41,164 nucleotides of DNA from Erysipelotrichaceae bacterium (GTDB lineage Bacteria > Bacillota_I > Bacilli_A > Erysipelotrichales > Coprobacillaceae), in NCBI GenBank assembly GCA_021201315.1, contig JAJQFG010000106.1, positions 1-41,164 on the forward strand. The letters are read 5' to 3'. The notes beneath the pieces are model-generated. The model searched no databases, was not told the origin of the DNA, and saw only the letters and a list, made by a program, of their open reading frames with translations. The position numbers were made by a program, and so were the translations under genes. This document shows positions 1-7,144 of the stretch, one piece after another. The stretch's first letter is position 1, and every line of letters begins with the position of its first letter.

Positions 1-117
1 TTGAAAACATTCAACCTTGGGGGATTCAGCCTATATGATTCTGTTAAACATCCGAAAATAAAAAATATCGAAGATTATACAGTTTTAACGTGCTTGTTTA
101 ATCTTGAATATATATAA
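1..117 (+). CDS. Possible 3' end of a truncated upstream gene
   Basis: Frame 1 is open from the first base of the window to a TAA at 115-117, giving 38 residues. I do not recognise the sequence and there is no ribosome binding site before any internal start. It could be the tail of a gene cut by the window edge or chance reading frame. No terminator hairpin follows it. Confidence 0.22.
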   Translation: MKTFNLGGFSLYDSVKHPKIKNIEDYTVLTCLFNLEYI

Positions 118-175
118 CATGTTAAGGTAGAAAAAAATATAGAAATCAGTTAAAATATATCTTGAGGTGAGACTT

Positions 176-1060
176 ATGGAAATAAGAACATTACAATATT
201 TTTTAATGGTTGCTAGAGAAGAAAATATTACTCGTGCAGCTGAGCAATTGCATATTGGACAACCAACACTTTCACGACAACTGATGCAACTAGAAGATGA
301 GGTAGGGCAGCAATTACTCATACGTGGAAAACGTAAAGTAGAATTAACAGAAGCAGGTATGCTTCTCAGAAGGAGAGCTGAAGAAATTATCAGCTTAGTC
401 GATAAAACAGAAAAAGAACTTTGGAGTGATCAAGAAGAGTTAAGTGGGCAAATCAATATTGGAGCTGGTCAATTTAGTGCTGTTGATATTATGCTGCCGA
501 AAGTGATTTCATCATTTTCTAAGGCTCATCCCTTAGTTACATATGATATTTATACAGGTAATGCTGATTTGGTTAAAGAGAGACTTGATCAAGGACTGTT
601 AGACTTTGGTATTTTGGTAGAACCTGTAGAAATAGAAAAATATGATTTTATTCGTTTGCCATATAAGGAAACCTGGGGATTAGTTGTATCCAAGAATAAT
701 CCATTATCTCGTAAGAAATATATAACATCTCAAGATCTTATTGGAACACCTTTGGCTTTGCCTAATCGTACGGCAGTTCAGAGTGAGTTTACAAGTTGGT
801 ACCATGATGATTATAACAAACTTCAAATCATAGCATCTGGTAATTTTATAACGAATATGATTTCTTTAATAGAAGCAGATATATGTTGTGGTATCAGTGT
901 TCAAGGTGCCTTCAATCAACATGCCATGAATACAATTTGCATTGTTCCACTTTATCCTGAGCTTTCTACTGGAACGGTGATTGTTTGGAAAAAGCATCAA
1001 AGTATGTCCGCATTAATGCAACAATTTGTAAAAGAAATTAACAATGCTTTAAATGAATGA
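176..1060 (+). CDS. LysR-family transcriptional regulator
   Basis: This 294-residue DNA-binding regulator has the full LysR length. Residues 1-60 are the winged helix-turn-helix (MEIRTLQYFLMVARE, then ITRAAEQLHIGQPTLSRQ), and residues from about 90 form the periplasmic-binding-protein-like effector domain. A GTG at 167 is in frame, but GAGGTG at 164-169 overlaps it and is correctly spaced for the ATG at 176, so I use 176. The gene ends at a hairpin-T-run shared with the next operon. Its targets are not shown; LysR proteins often control neighbouring genes, and the reductase/carrier genes downstream are candidates. The effector is unknown. Confidence 0.93.
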   Translation: MEIRTLQYFLMVAREENITRAAEQLHIGQPTLSRQLMQLEDEVGQQLLIRGKRKVELTEAGMLLRRRAEEIISLVDKTEKELWSDQEELSGQINIGAGQFSAVDIMLPKVISSFSKAHPLVTYDIYTGNADLVKERLDQGLLDFGILVEPVEIEKYDFIRLPYKETWGLVVSKNNPLSRKKYITSQDLIGTPLALPNRTAVQSEFTSWYHDDYNKLQIIASGNFITNMISLIEADICCGISVQGAFNQHAMNTICIVPLYPELSTGTVIVWKKHQSMSALMQQFVKEINNALNE

Positions 1061-1105
1061 TAAATAATGAATAATAAGCATTAGACATTATAATAAAATA
1101 GATTT

Positions 1106-1140
1106 AAAATGTAGATGTAAAGATAACATCTACATTTTTT
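1106..1140 (+). terminator. Intrinsic terminator or attenuator between lysR and merR-like gene
   Basis: The arms 1106-1118 and 1126-1138 pair perfectly over 13 bp around a 7-base loop and run into a T stretch ending at 1140. The ribosome binding site of the next gene begins at 1143, so no promoter fits between hairpin and gene. The hairpin ends lysR transcripts and may also attenuate the next operon. Confidence 0.75.
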
Positions 1141-1153
1141 ATAGGAGGACATG

Positions 1154-1465
1154 ATGAATGATAAAGAACTTTTAAAAGTCTGTTGTATTGAACCTACAAA
1201 ACTACAAAGATATATTCAATCTGGTATTTTAAATAAACATGATATTAATGAAAATGATATTTGTCTTATCACAACTTTAGAAAGTATAGGATTTTCTATA
1301 TCAATGATAAAGGTATATATGGATAATTATCATGATCACAACAATGAATCGTGTTTACAAATGTTACAGAAACAAAGAAATACTATTTTAAATAATATTC
1401 ATGATATACAAAAAAATGTAGATAGTATTAATGAATTAATGATACAAATTAAGGAGGATGCATAA
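1154..1465 (+). CDS. MerR-like transcriptional regulator
   Basis: This small protein (103 aa) starts with a helix-turn-helix of MerR type: a first helix, a second helix with LQRYIQSGIL, then the wing and a GFSISMIKVYM segment matching the MerR position of GFSLEEI. The C-terminal half is a predicted coiled-coil dimerisation helix. No cysteine-rich metal site or large effector domain follows, so it is of minimal length. AGGAGG at 1143-1148 suits the second of two adjacent ATG codons (1154). It is the first gene of an operon with a CMD-family protein and an aldo-keto reductase, and probably regulates it. Assignment to MerR rests on pattern only. Confidence 0.72.
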   Translation: MNDKELLKVCCIEPTKLQRYIQSGILNKHDINENDICLITTLESIGFSISMIKVYMDNYHDHNNESCLQMLQKQRNTILNNIHDIQKNVDSINELMIQIKEDA

Positions 1466-1466
1466 A

Positions 1467-2180
1467 ATGAGAGAAAAAGCACAGGAATTATTTAATGAAT
1501 TACATGATGAAACGATTTTGGATAATGACAAAGATTTAAGAAATATTATGATACCTTATATTTATGGTGATGTTTATCATCATGGATCTTTGGATTTGAA
1601 ATTAAGGGAATTGATTTTAATAGTTGTTAATACAACCAATCATACTTTAACTGCTTTAGAAGAACATGTTGGAGCTGGTTTAAAAGCAGGATTAACAATG
1701 ATTGAAATTAAGGAAGCTATTTATCAATGTACACCTTATATTGGCTTAGGAAAAGTACAAGATGCTTTAGAATTAATCAATGAAGAAGTTCCATCACAAG
1801 CTACAGTTAATGAAGATACTAGATTTGATAAAGGTTTAGAAACTCAAATATCTATTTTTGGTGAAGGTATTAAAGATAATCATAAAAATGCTCCTAAAGA
1901 ATTAAAACATATTCAAGATTATTTATCAGCTTATTGTTTTGGTGATTTTTATACTAGAGATGGATTAAAATTACAAACAAGGGAATTATTAACATTTGTA
2001 ATGCTTTCTACATTAGGTGGATGTGAAAATCAGTTGAGAAGTCATGTGGCTGGTAATTTAGCAGTTGGAAATACTAGAGAAGTATTGATTGAAACAATTA
2101 CACAATGTCAACCTTATATTGGTTTCCCTAGAACATTGAATGCTATTAATATTATTAATGAAGTAGCTAAGGAGGATTAG
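1467..2180 (+). CDS. Carboxymuconolactone decarboxylase-family protein, two-domain
   Basis: At 237 aa the protein contains two tandem CMD (AhpD-like) repeats, at about residues 15-105 and 130-230. Each has an LRELI/TRELL helix followed by an HV-AG-L-G segment. The second repeat keeps the GGCENQLRSHV cysteine/histidine site. The first has TNHTLTALEEHV in its place and lacks the cysteine. Members act as peroxidase partners or as gamma-carboxymuconolactone decarboxylases; here a thiol-redox or uncharacterised role is likely. The ATG at 1458 overlaps the merR-like stop region, but AAGGAGG at 1451-1457 fits ATG 1467. The aldo-keto reductase gene follows after 3 bases, so the two are probably translated from one message. 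Confidence 0.85.
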   Translation: MREKAQELFNELHDETILDNDKDLRNIMIPYIYGDVYHHGSLDLKLRELILIVVNTTNHTLTALEEHVGAGLKAGLTMIEIKEAIYQCTPYIGLGKVQDALELINEEVPSQATVNEDTRFDKGLETQISIFGEGIKDNHKNAPKELKHIQDYLSAYCFGDFYTRDGLKLQTRELLTFVMLSTLGGCENQLRSHVAGNLAVGNTREVLIETITQCQPYIGFPRTLNAINIINEVAKED

Positions 2181-2183
2181 AAA

Positions 2184-3050
2184 GTGGAATATGTAACATT
2201 AAGTAATGGTTTACAAATGCCTATCGTTGGGTTTGGTGTATTTAGAGTACCAGATAAAAAAGAATGTGAAGAATCTGTTTATCAAGCCATTAAAGCAGGT
2301 TATCGTTTGATTGATACAGCATCTGCTTATACTAATGAAGATGCTGTAGGCAATGCTGTTAGACGTGCTATTAGCGAGGGTATATGTACAAGAGAGGATT
2401 TATTTATTACATCAAAGCTTTGGGTACAAGATATGGTAAATGAAGAAACTGCTAAAGCAGGTATAGAATTATCGTTAAAAACAAGTGGTTTAGAATATTT
2501 AGACTTGTATTTGTTGCATCAATCTTTTGGTGATTACTTTGCAGCATGGCGATCTATGGAAGAAGCTTATGATCAAGGATTACTTAAAGCTATAGGTGTT
2601 TCTAATTTTTATCCAAATATTTTAACAAACTTTTGTGAAACTGTTAGAATCAAACCAATGGTTAATCAAGTTGAACTTCATCCATATTACACACAAGAAG
2701 GGGCATTAGAAACCATGAAATATTATGATGTCATTCCTGAAGCATGGGCACCACTTGGTGGAGGAAGATACAATCCATTTGATGATGAAATGCTTAAAGG
2801 TATAGCTGCTAAATATAATAAAACAGTGGTACAAGTATTGTTAAGATGGAATATTCAAAGAGGTGTTGTTGTTATTCCTAAATCAACACATGTAGAAAGA
2901 ATTAAAGAAAATATAGATGTTTTTGATTTTAATTTAAATGAGGATGAAATGAAACAAATTGCTTCTTTAGATAAAGGTTACACAGGTAGTCGTGCTAAGC
3001 ATTTTGATCCTGAATTTGTTAGAAATTGTTTGAGTCAAAAATATCATTAG
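2184..3050 (+). CDS. Aldo/keto reductase
   Basis: This cytoplasmic NAD(P)H-dependent carbonyl reductase of 288 aa is a (beta/alpha)8 barrel. Visible family motifs are LIDTASAYTNE (catalytic Asp and Tyr), FITSKLW (catalytic Lys), DLYLLHQ (catalytic His), IGVSNF, NQVELHPYYTQ and VVIPKSTHVERIKEN for the cofactor phosphate. The sequence resembles the 2,5-diketogluconate reductase group, but the substrate cannot be read from it. The start is GTG with AAGGAGG at 2169-2175, eight bases upstream. It closes the operon with the MerR-like and CMD-family genes, and a terminator overlaps its stop codon. Confidence 0.93.
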   Translation: MEYVTLSNGLQMPIVGFGVFRVPDKKECEESVYQAIKAGYRLIDTASAYTNEDAVGNAVRRAISEGICTREDLFITSKLWVQDMVNEETAKAGIELSLKTSGLEYLDLYLLHQSFGDYFAAWRSMEEAYDQGLLKAIGVSNFYPNILTNFCETVRIKPMVNQVELHPYYTQEGALETMKYYDVIPEAWAPLGGGRYNPFDDEMLKGIAAKYNKTVVQVLLRWNIQRGVVVIPKSTHVERIKENIDVFDFNLNEDEMKQIASLDKGYTGSRAKHFDPEFVRNCLSQKYH

Positions 3051-3075
3051 AATCCATTATGGATTCTTTTTTCTT
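3049..3075 (+). terminator. Intrinsic terminator of the reductase operon
   Basis: A 7-bp perfect stem (3049-3055 with 3061-3067) and a 5-base loop are followed by a T-rich tract. It overlaps the last base pair of the aldo-keto reductase stop codon. Confidence 0.8.
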
Positions 3076-3121
3076 GTTTCATAACCCTATTTTGATGTAT
3101 ATTATAGGTGGAGATGAATTT

Positions 3122-4066
3122 ATGGAGAGTTTAGTTTTTAGTTTAAATGCAACAGTACCTGTTTTTTTATTGATGGTACTTGGTATGATATTTAAAAAAA
3201 TTGGTTGGATTAGTGATTCTTTTGCTAGTCAAATGAATAAGTTTGTGTTTTTAGTACCTTTACCAGTTTTGGTTTTTGAAGATTTAGCGACTGTTGATTT
3301 TGTGGAAGCATGGGATGTTAAATTTGTAGCATTTTGTTTTATTGCAACATTATTAAGTATTACTATTGCTATTATTATTTCTTTTTTACTACATGATCGA
3401 AGTATTCAAGGTGAATTTGTACAAGTATCTTATCGTAGCTCTGCTGCATTATTAGGAGTTGCTTTAATTCAAAATATTTATGGACAATCAGTGATGGGAC
3501 CATTGATGATTATTGGCAGTGTACCTTTATATAATATTATGGCTGTTGTTGTATTATCATTCTTTCAACCAAGTAGAAGAAAAATTGATGCTAAAGTCAT
3601 TAAACAAACCTTAAAGGGTATTATAACCAATCCTATCATTATTGCCATTATTGTGGGTATTTTATGGTCATTATTAAAAATACCTATGCCTACTATATTA
3701 AGTAAAACAATTACCTATGTAGGTAATTTAGCAACACCTATGGGATTAATGGCTATGGGAGCAAGCTTTAATTTTAAACAGGCTATTAATAAAGTCAAAC
3801 CATCTATAATTGCAACCTTTATGAAACTAATTGGTTTTGCTACTGTGTTTTTACCTATCGCAATTCTATTAGAATTCAGAAGTGAACAATTAGTAGCTAT
3901 TCTTATTATGCTAGGTTCAGCATCTACTGTATCTTGTTATGTTATGGCTAAAAATATGGGACATGAGGGTGTTTTAACATCAAGTGTCGTGATGTTAACA
4001 ACATTATTAAGTGGTTTTTCTATTACTTTTTGGTTGTTCGTTCTTAGAAGCTTAGCATTTATATAG
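3122..4066 (+). CDS. AEC-family (auxin efflux carrier-like) transporter
   Basis: This integral membrane carrier (314 aa) has about ten hydrophobic segments in two halves separated by a short charged linker near residue 150 (QPSRRKIDAKVIKQ). Bacterial AEC proteins move organic acids such as malate or malonate. The N-terminal VPVFLLMVLGMIFKKIGWI and late GNLATPMGLMAMGASF segments are typical. The reading frame extends upstream to 3026, but that part overlaps the terminator of the previous operon, and AGGTGGAG at 3106-3113 supports ATG 3122. A promoter (TTGTTT at 3074, TATATT near 3098) may lie in the short gap. A terminator follows at 4121. Confidence 0.88.
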   Translation: MESLVFSLNATVPVFLLMVLGMIFKKIGWISDSFASQMNKFVFLVPLPVLVFEDLATVDFVEAWDVKFVAFCFIATLLSITIAIIISFLLHDRSIQGEFVQVSYRSSAALLGVALIQNIYGQSVMGPLMIIGSVPLYNIMAVVVLSFFQPSRRKIDAKVIKQTLKGIITNPIIIAIIVGILWSLLKIPMPTILSKTITYVGNLATPMGLMAMGASFNFKQAINKVKPSIIATFMKLIGFATVFLPIAILLEFRSEQLVAILIMLGSASTVSCYVMAKNMGHEGVLTSSVVMLTTLLSGFSITFWLFVLRSLAFI

Positions 4067-4120
4067 AATTTTGTAAAAATATTTAGCAATTTCCGATATC
4101 TATGTCTATGATTTTTGTAA

Positions 4121-4144
4121 AAAGCATTTTCAAATGCTTTTTTT
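4121..4144 (+). terminator. Intrinsic terminator of the AEC gene
   Basis: The stem pairs 4121-4129 with 4132-4140 (9 bp, minimal loop) and is followed by four further T residues. Confidence 0.8.
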
Positions 4145-4170
4145 GTATTCTCTTTTTTATGATATTTTTA

Positions 4171-4176
4171 TATAAT
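4171..4176 (+). promoter_or_regulatory. -10 element for the small-protein pair
   Basis: A perfect TATAAT lies 29 bases before the first small ORF and just after the AEC terminator. The -35 region is poor (TTCTCT at the 17-base position), so the promoter is likely but not certain. Confidence 0.5.
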
Positions 4177-4204
4177 GCAGTCGTCAAATGAAGGAGGTAA
4201 TCAT

Positions 4205-4354
4205 ATGACAAAACAAGAAATTATTCAAAAAGCAAAAGAATCTTATAAAAAGTACTTTAAAGATGTAGAACCTACAGTAGAAAGTATTGATAGACATGAT
4301 GTAGTCTTAGATGTTCATAAATTAGAAAGCGAAATCGCTGCAATGGTAAAATAA
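4205..4354 (+). CDS. Small protein of unknown family, copy 1 (49 aa)
   Basis: I do not recognise this family. The 49-residue protein is charged and mostly helical, with no signal peptide or membrane segment. Its core ESYKKYFKDV, later RHDVVLD and a closing K-LESE segment recur in the gene 13 bases downstream, so the two are paralogues from a tandem duplication. AAGGAGG at 4191-4197 sits 7 bases before the ATG, an optimal site implying good expression. The pair has its own -10 element and terminator, so it forms an independent two-gene unit. Confidence 0.82.
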   Translation: MTKQEIIQKAKESYKKYFKDVEPTVESIDRHDVVLDVHKLESEIAAMVK

Positions 4355-4367
4355 GGAGGATATTAAA

Positions 4368-4520
4368 ATGACAGTAAAAGAAATTACAAAAAATGCACAA
4401 GAATCTTATAGTAAATATTTTAAAGATATTCAATCAGTAGATGAATCAGTATATAGAAATGATGTTGTATTAGATAGTAAAAAAATCAAACAACAAATCA
4501 ATCAGATGAAACGTGCTTAA
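4368..4520 (+). CDS. Small protein of unknown family, copy 2 (50 aa)
   Basis: This is the second copy of the tandem small-protein pair. It has ESYSKYFKDI and RNDVVLD at the same spacing as copy 1, while the third base of many codons and the tail (QINQMKRA) differ. Conservation at protein level with divergent DNA argues that both are translated. AAGGAGG lies immediately after the copy 1 stop codon, suggesting coupled translation. The predicted pI is higher than that of copy 1 because of the lysine-rich tail. The function is unknown; a partner-binding or regulatory helix is one possibility. The terminator hairpin overlaps the stop codon. Confidence 0.82.
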   Translation: MTVKEITKNAQESYSKYFKDIQSVDESVYRNDVVLDSKKIKQQINQMKRA

Positions 4521-4532
4521 GCACGTTTTTTT
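4509..4532 (+). terminator. Intrinsic terminator of the small-protein pair
   Basis: An 8-bp stem (4509-4516 with 4521-4528) closes the TTAA loop that contains most of the copy 2 stop codon, followed by a T run. Confidence 0.85.
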
Positions 4533-4533
4533 C

Positions 4534-4562
4534 TTTACAAATAAAATGTTTGGGTATAAACT
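4534..4562 (+). promoter_or_regulatory. Promoter of the methionine aminopeptidase gene
   Basis: TTTACA at 4534-4539 is followed after 17 bases by TAAACT (4557-4562); a TATAAA starts two bases earlier. Just downstream, 4565-4572 and 4577-4584 form an 8-bp hairpin with a GTAA loop that ends at the ribosome binding site and could tune translation. Confidence 0.5.
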
Positions 4563-4597
4563 ATAAATTAGCGTAAGCTAATTTGGAAGGTGAAAGA

Positions 4598-5470
4598 ATG
4601 AAGAAAATTGGAAGAAATGATGCTTGCTGGTGTGGTAGTGGAAAAAAATATAAAAAATGCCATCAAAGATTTGATGAACATTTAAAACAATTACAACAAC
4701 AAGGTTATGTTTTACCAAAACATAAAATGATAAAAAATGAACAACAAATTCAAGGAATAAGAGATGCTGCTGTTGTTAATAATGGATTATTAGATTATAT
4801 TGAACAAAATATTCATGCAGGAATGACAACTGAAGATATAGATATACTTACATGTCAGTTTTTAAAAGAACATGATGCTACAAGTGCTGATTTAAATTAT
4901 CAAGGATATCCTAAAAGTATCTGTACTTCTGTTAATGATGAAGTTTGTCATGGTATTCCTAGTGTTGATGTAGTGTTAAAAGATGGAGATATTATCAATG
5001 TAGATGCAACAAGTTGCTATAAAGGATATTATGCTGATGCTTCACGTATGTTTATGATTGGTGAAGTGAGTGATGAGGCAAAGAGGCTTGTTGAAGTAAC
5101 GAGAGAATGCTTGTATAAAGGTATTGAAGCGATTAAACCATACGAAAGCACATTAAATGATATAGGCAGGGCTATTCAAAAACATGCAGAGAGTAATGGT
5201 TATAGTGTTGTCAGGGAATTCTGTGGTCATGGTGTTGGCTTAAGTATGCATGAAGATCCATATGTATTACATTATGATCCAGGTTATAAAACAGAGGTTC
5301 TGGTTCCTGGTATGGTGATTACGATTGAACCTATGATTAATCAAGGTAAACGTAATATTCATATTGGTGAAAATGAATGGACAGCTTATACGGACGATGG
5401 TAAGTTGTCAGCACAATGGGAACATACGTTATTGGTGACTGAAACAGGAGTGGAAATTATCTCAAAATAA
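4598..5470 (+). CDS. map: Methionine aminopeptidase type I with N-terminal SEC-C motif
   Basis: This 290-aa cytoplasmic metalloprotease removes the initiator methionine from new proteins. Residues 5-22 are a SEC-C zinc motif (GRNDACWCGSGKKYKKCH) that can bind ribosomes or zinc. The rest is the pita-bread fold: metal ligands appear in DGDIINVDATS, YYADASRMF, FCGHGVGLSMHEDP, TIEPMI and QWEHTLLV, i.e. the usual Asp, Asp, His, Glu, Glu set. The frame is open from a TTG at 4583, but GGAAGGTGA at 4585-4592 supports ATG 4598. The gene stands alone between its own promoter and a terminator. The SEC-C form may be a second map paralogue; another map gene in the ribosomal-protein cluster is usual. Confidence 0.93.
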   Translation: MKKIGRNDACWCGSGKKYKKCHQRFDEHLKQLQQQGYVLPKHKMIKNEQQIQGIRDAAVVNNGLLDYIEQNIHAGMTTEDIDILTCQFLKEHDATSADLNYQGYPKSICTSVNDEVCHGIPSVDVVLKDGDIINVDATSCYKGYYADASRMFMIGEVSDEAKRLVEVTRECLYKGIEAIKPYESTLNDIGRAIQKHAESNGYSVVREFCGHGVGLSMHEDPYVLHYDPGYKTEVLVPGMVITIEPMINQGKRNIHIGENEWTAYTDDGKLSAQWEHTLLVTETGVEIISK

Positions 5471-5493
5471 AATGAGACTTATGTCTCATTTTT
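5470..5493 (+). terminator. Intrinsic terminator of map
   Basis: A 9-bp stem (5470-5478 with 5483-5491) overlaps the map stop codon and ends in a T run. Confidence 0.82.
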
Positions 5494-5581
5494 GCTTGGT
5501 GTATATTAACATAATTTTGTTGAAACAAACATATCATGAATTGTGATGATATGTTTATAAAAATATTTATAATTGGAGTAA

Positions 5582-5681
5582 TTGTTTCAATTATTATTGA
5601 TTTGATAATATAAAAAATAAGAGATGATAGACTTTGATGAGAGGGGTATATTATTGAAAAGGAATCATCTCTTATTTTTAT
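5582..5681 (+). ncRNA. Candidate small RNA with long hairpin, possibly carrying a hydrophobic mini-ORF
   Basis: The 340-base gap between map and the Mrp gene holds TTGTTT at 5582-5587, an 18-base spacer and TATAAT-like TAATAT at 5606-5611. Directly after it lies a perfect 16-bp inverted repeat, 5613-5628 with 5664-5679, around a 35-base loop. The predicted transcript is about 60 nt ending in a T-rich 3' arm. The loop contains GAGAGGGG and a TTG at 5654 opening a 17-codon frame to 5707 that encodes a strongly hydrophobic tail (LLFLFLYCIICY), reminiscent of small membrane peptides. Also seen are an inverted repeat at 5527-5556 and the pair TTGAAACAA (5520) / TTGTTTCAA (5582). Nothing else in the gap looks coding. 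Confidence 0.42.
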
Positions 5682-5832
5682 TTCTTTACTGTATTATATG
5701 TTATTGATGTGTATTTTTTGTGTATTTTATATATATTTATCAAAAATATGTTTTGAAACATTACAAACGTTAAATATGTGTTTTAAAAAATAAAAAAATA
5801 GTGTACAATACCTTGGAAGGAGAAACGAGTGT

Positions 5833-6594
5833 ATGTTAAAACAATTTGAAGCGGAATTAAATAAAAATTCAAAAATAAACAAAGTAATTGGTGTTGTAAG
5901 TGGTAAAGGTGGTGTAGGTAAATCATCTTTAACATCTTTACTTGCTGTACAAAAACAAAGAGAAGGATATAAAGTTGGCATTTTAGATGGAGATATCACT
6001 GGTGCTTCTATTGCTACAACTTTTGGGCTTGGTCATGAACAAGTTTATTCAAGCAATGAAGAAATATTTCCACCTGAATCAGAAAATGGTATTGAAGTAA
6101 TGTCTATGCATTTATTACTTGAAAATCCTGAAGATCCTGTTATTTGGAGAGGTCCTATTTTAGCTGATATTATTAAACAATTTTATCGTGATGTCCATTG
6201 GGGAGAATTGGACTATTTATTTGTGGATATGCCTCCAGGAACAGGTGATGTTCCATTAACAATTTTCCAATCATTACCATTAGATGGTATTGTCATTGTG
6301 GCTAGTCCTCAGGAATTAGTGGGTTTGATTGTTTCTAAAGCTATTAATATGGCTAATCAAATGGATATTCCTATTTTAGGTTTGGTAGAAAATATGAGTT
6401 ATGTGATTTGTCCAGATTGTGGTAAGAAGATTTTTGTCTTTGGTAAGAGCCATGTGGATGAAGTTGCTGAAAAATACAATTTGCCAGTACTTGCTAAGAT
6501 TCCTTTTGATAGCTCTTTGGCGCAATTATCAGATCAAGGGGCTATTGAAGCATATAATGCTGATTGGTTTGATGAATTTAAACTAGATATTTAA
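5833..6594 (+). CDS. Mrp/NBP35-family P-loop ATPase (Fe-S cluster carrier)
   Basis: This cytosolic ATPase of the ApbC/Mrp type carries and delivers Fe-S clusters to apoproteins. It has 253 aa. Residues 20-32 are the deviant Walker A (GVVSGKGGVGKSS), LDGDITGASI is switch I, and FVDMPPGTGDVPLT is the Walker B/switch II segment. A C-terminal CPDCG motif supplies the cluster-bridging cysteines of the homodimer. The family's N-terminal MIP18 domain is absent; only about 16 residues precede the P-loop. AAGGAG at 5817-5822 supports the ATG. It converges on luxS across a shared terminator. Fe-S supply suits an organism with a hydrogenase, but no genetic link is shown. Confidence 0.9.
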   Translation: MLKQFEAELNKNSKINKVIGVVSGKGGVGKSSLTSLLAVQKQREGYKVGILDGDITGASIATTFGLGHEQVYSSNEEIFPPESENGIEVMSMHLLLENPEDPVIWRGPILADIIKQFYRDVHWGELDYLFVDMPPGTGDVPLTIFQSLPLDGIVIVASPQELVGLIVSKAINMANQMDIPILGLVENMSYVICPDCGKKIFVFGKSHVDEVAEKYNLPVLAKIPFDSSLAQLSDQGAIEAYNADWFDEFKLDI

Positions 6595-6620
6595 AAGGTC
6601 AGATTTGCATCTGACCTTTT
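6593..6620. terminator. Bidirectional terminator between mrp and luxS
   Basis: A perfect 12-bp stem (6593-6604 with 6609-6620) with loop TTGC is flanked by A and T runs and serves both convergent genes. It overlaps both stop regions. Confidence 0.88.
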
Positions 6621-7065
6621 ATAACAAATGATATTCATATTCCCAAGAAGCCTCTAAATAAAACCGAGCAGCCTGTTTAGCCTTATCTAAATTCATATAT
6701 GTATAGTTACCACATTCCTCTATCTTTGCTCCTGGAATTTCATCATTCCATTTCGCAATTTGTTCATACATATCTTTGACAATCTTTTTAACTGTATCAA
6801 AATCTAAATCTCTTGTGAGTAGATAAAATCCAGTCATGCATCCCATAGGTCCAAAATAAATAATATGATCTTTATAATCACCATTACGAAGTAGGGTTGC
6901 GCCAATATGTTCAATTGTATGTGCAGCCATAGGATCTAGTGGTGTATCAACATTTGGCTGGGTCATTCTAATATCATATGTTGTAATATCACCATCAATT
7001 CTAGAAATATAAATGCCTTTCTTTAATTTTGTATGATCAACACTAAAACTTGTAATTCTTTCCAT
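6619..7065 (-). CDS. luxS: S-ribosylhomocysteine lyase LuxS
   Basis: LuxS cleaves S-ribosylhomocysteine to homocysteine and the autoinducer-2 precursor DPD in the activated methyl cycle. The protein is 148 aa in the form used here. The metal site is HTIEH (His49, His53) with Cys118 in EECGNYTY. The catalytic Cys76 sits in FGPMGCMTGFYL. A longer frame begins with GTG at 7074, but that codon lies in the GAGGTG ribosome binding site; the ATG at 7065 is better spaced than the adjacent one at 7068. It is monocistronic; no pfs/mtnN is adjacent. AI-2 production is a family property, not proof of signalling here. Confidence 0.96.
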   Translation of the reverse strand: MERITSFSVDHTKLKKGIYISRIDGDITTYDIRMTQPNVDTPLDPMAAHTIEHIGATLLRNGDYKDHIIYFGPMGCMTGFYLLTRDLDFDTVKKIVKDMYEQIAKWNDEIPGAKIEECGNYTYMNLDKAKQAARFYLEASWEYEYHLL

Positions 7066-7100
7066 CATCTTCACCTCAAAGTTATTATATCAGATAATTA

Positions 7101-7129
7101 TTGTTTTGACAAAAAGCATCAGTTATAAT
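7101..7129 (+). promoter_or_regulatory. Promoter of the Mrr-like nuclease gene
   Basis: TTGTTT at 7101-7106 and a perfect TATAAT at 7124-7129 are separated by 17 bases. The predicted start near 7136 leaves a leader of about 10 bases with only GGTGAT before the ATG. Confidence 0.65.
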
Positions 7130-7144
7130 AGTTTCGGTGATATT

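Noticed and set aside
7106-7144. N-terminal extension of the Mrr-like protein from TTG 7106
   Set aside because: The segment contains the -10 TATAAT of the gene's own promoter, so it cannot be translated from that transcript.
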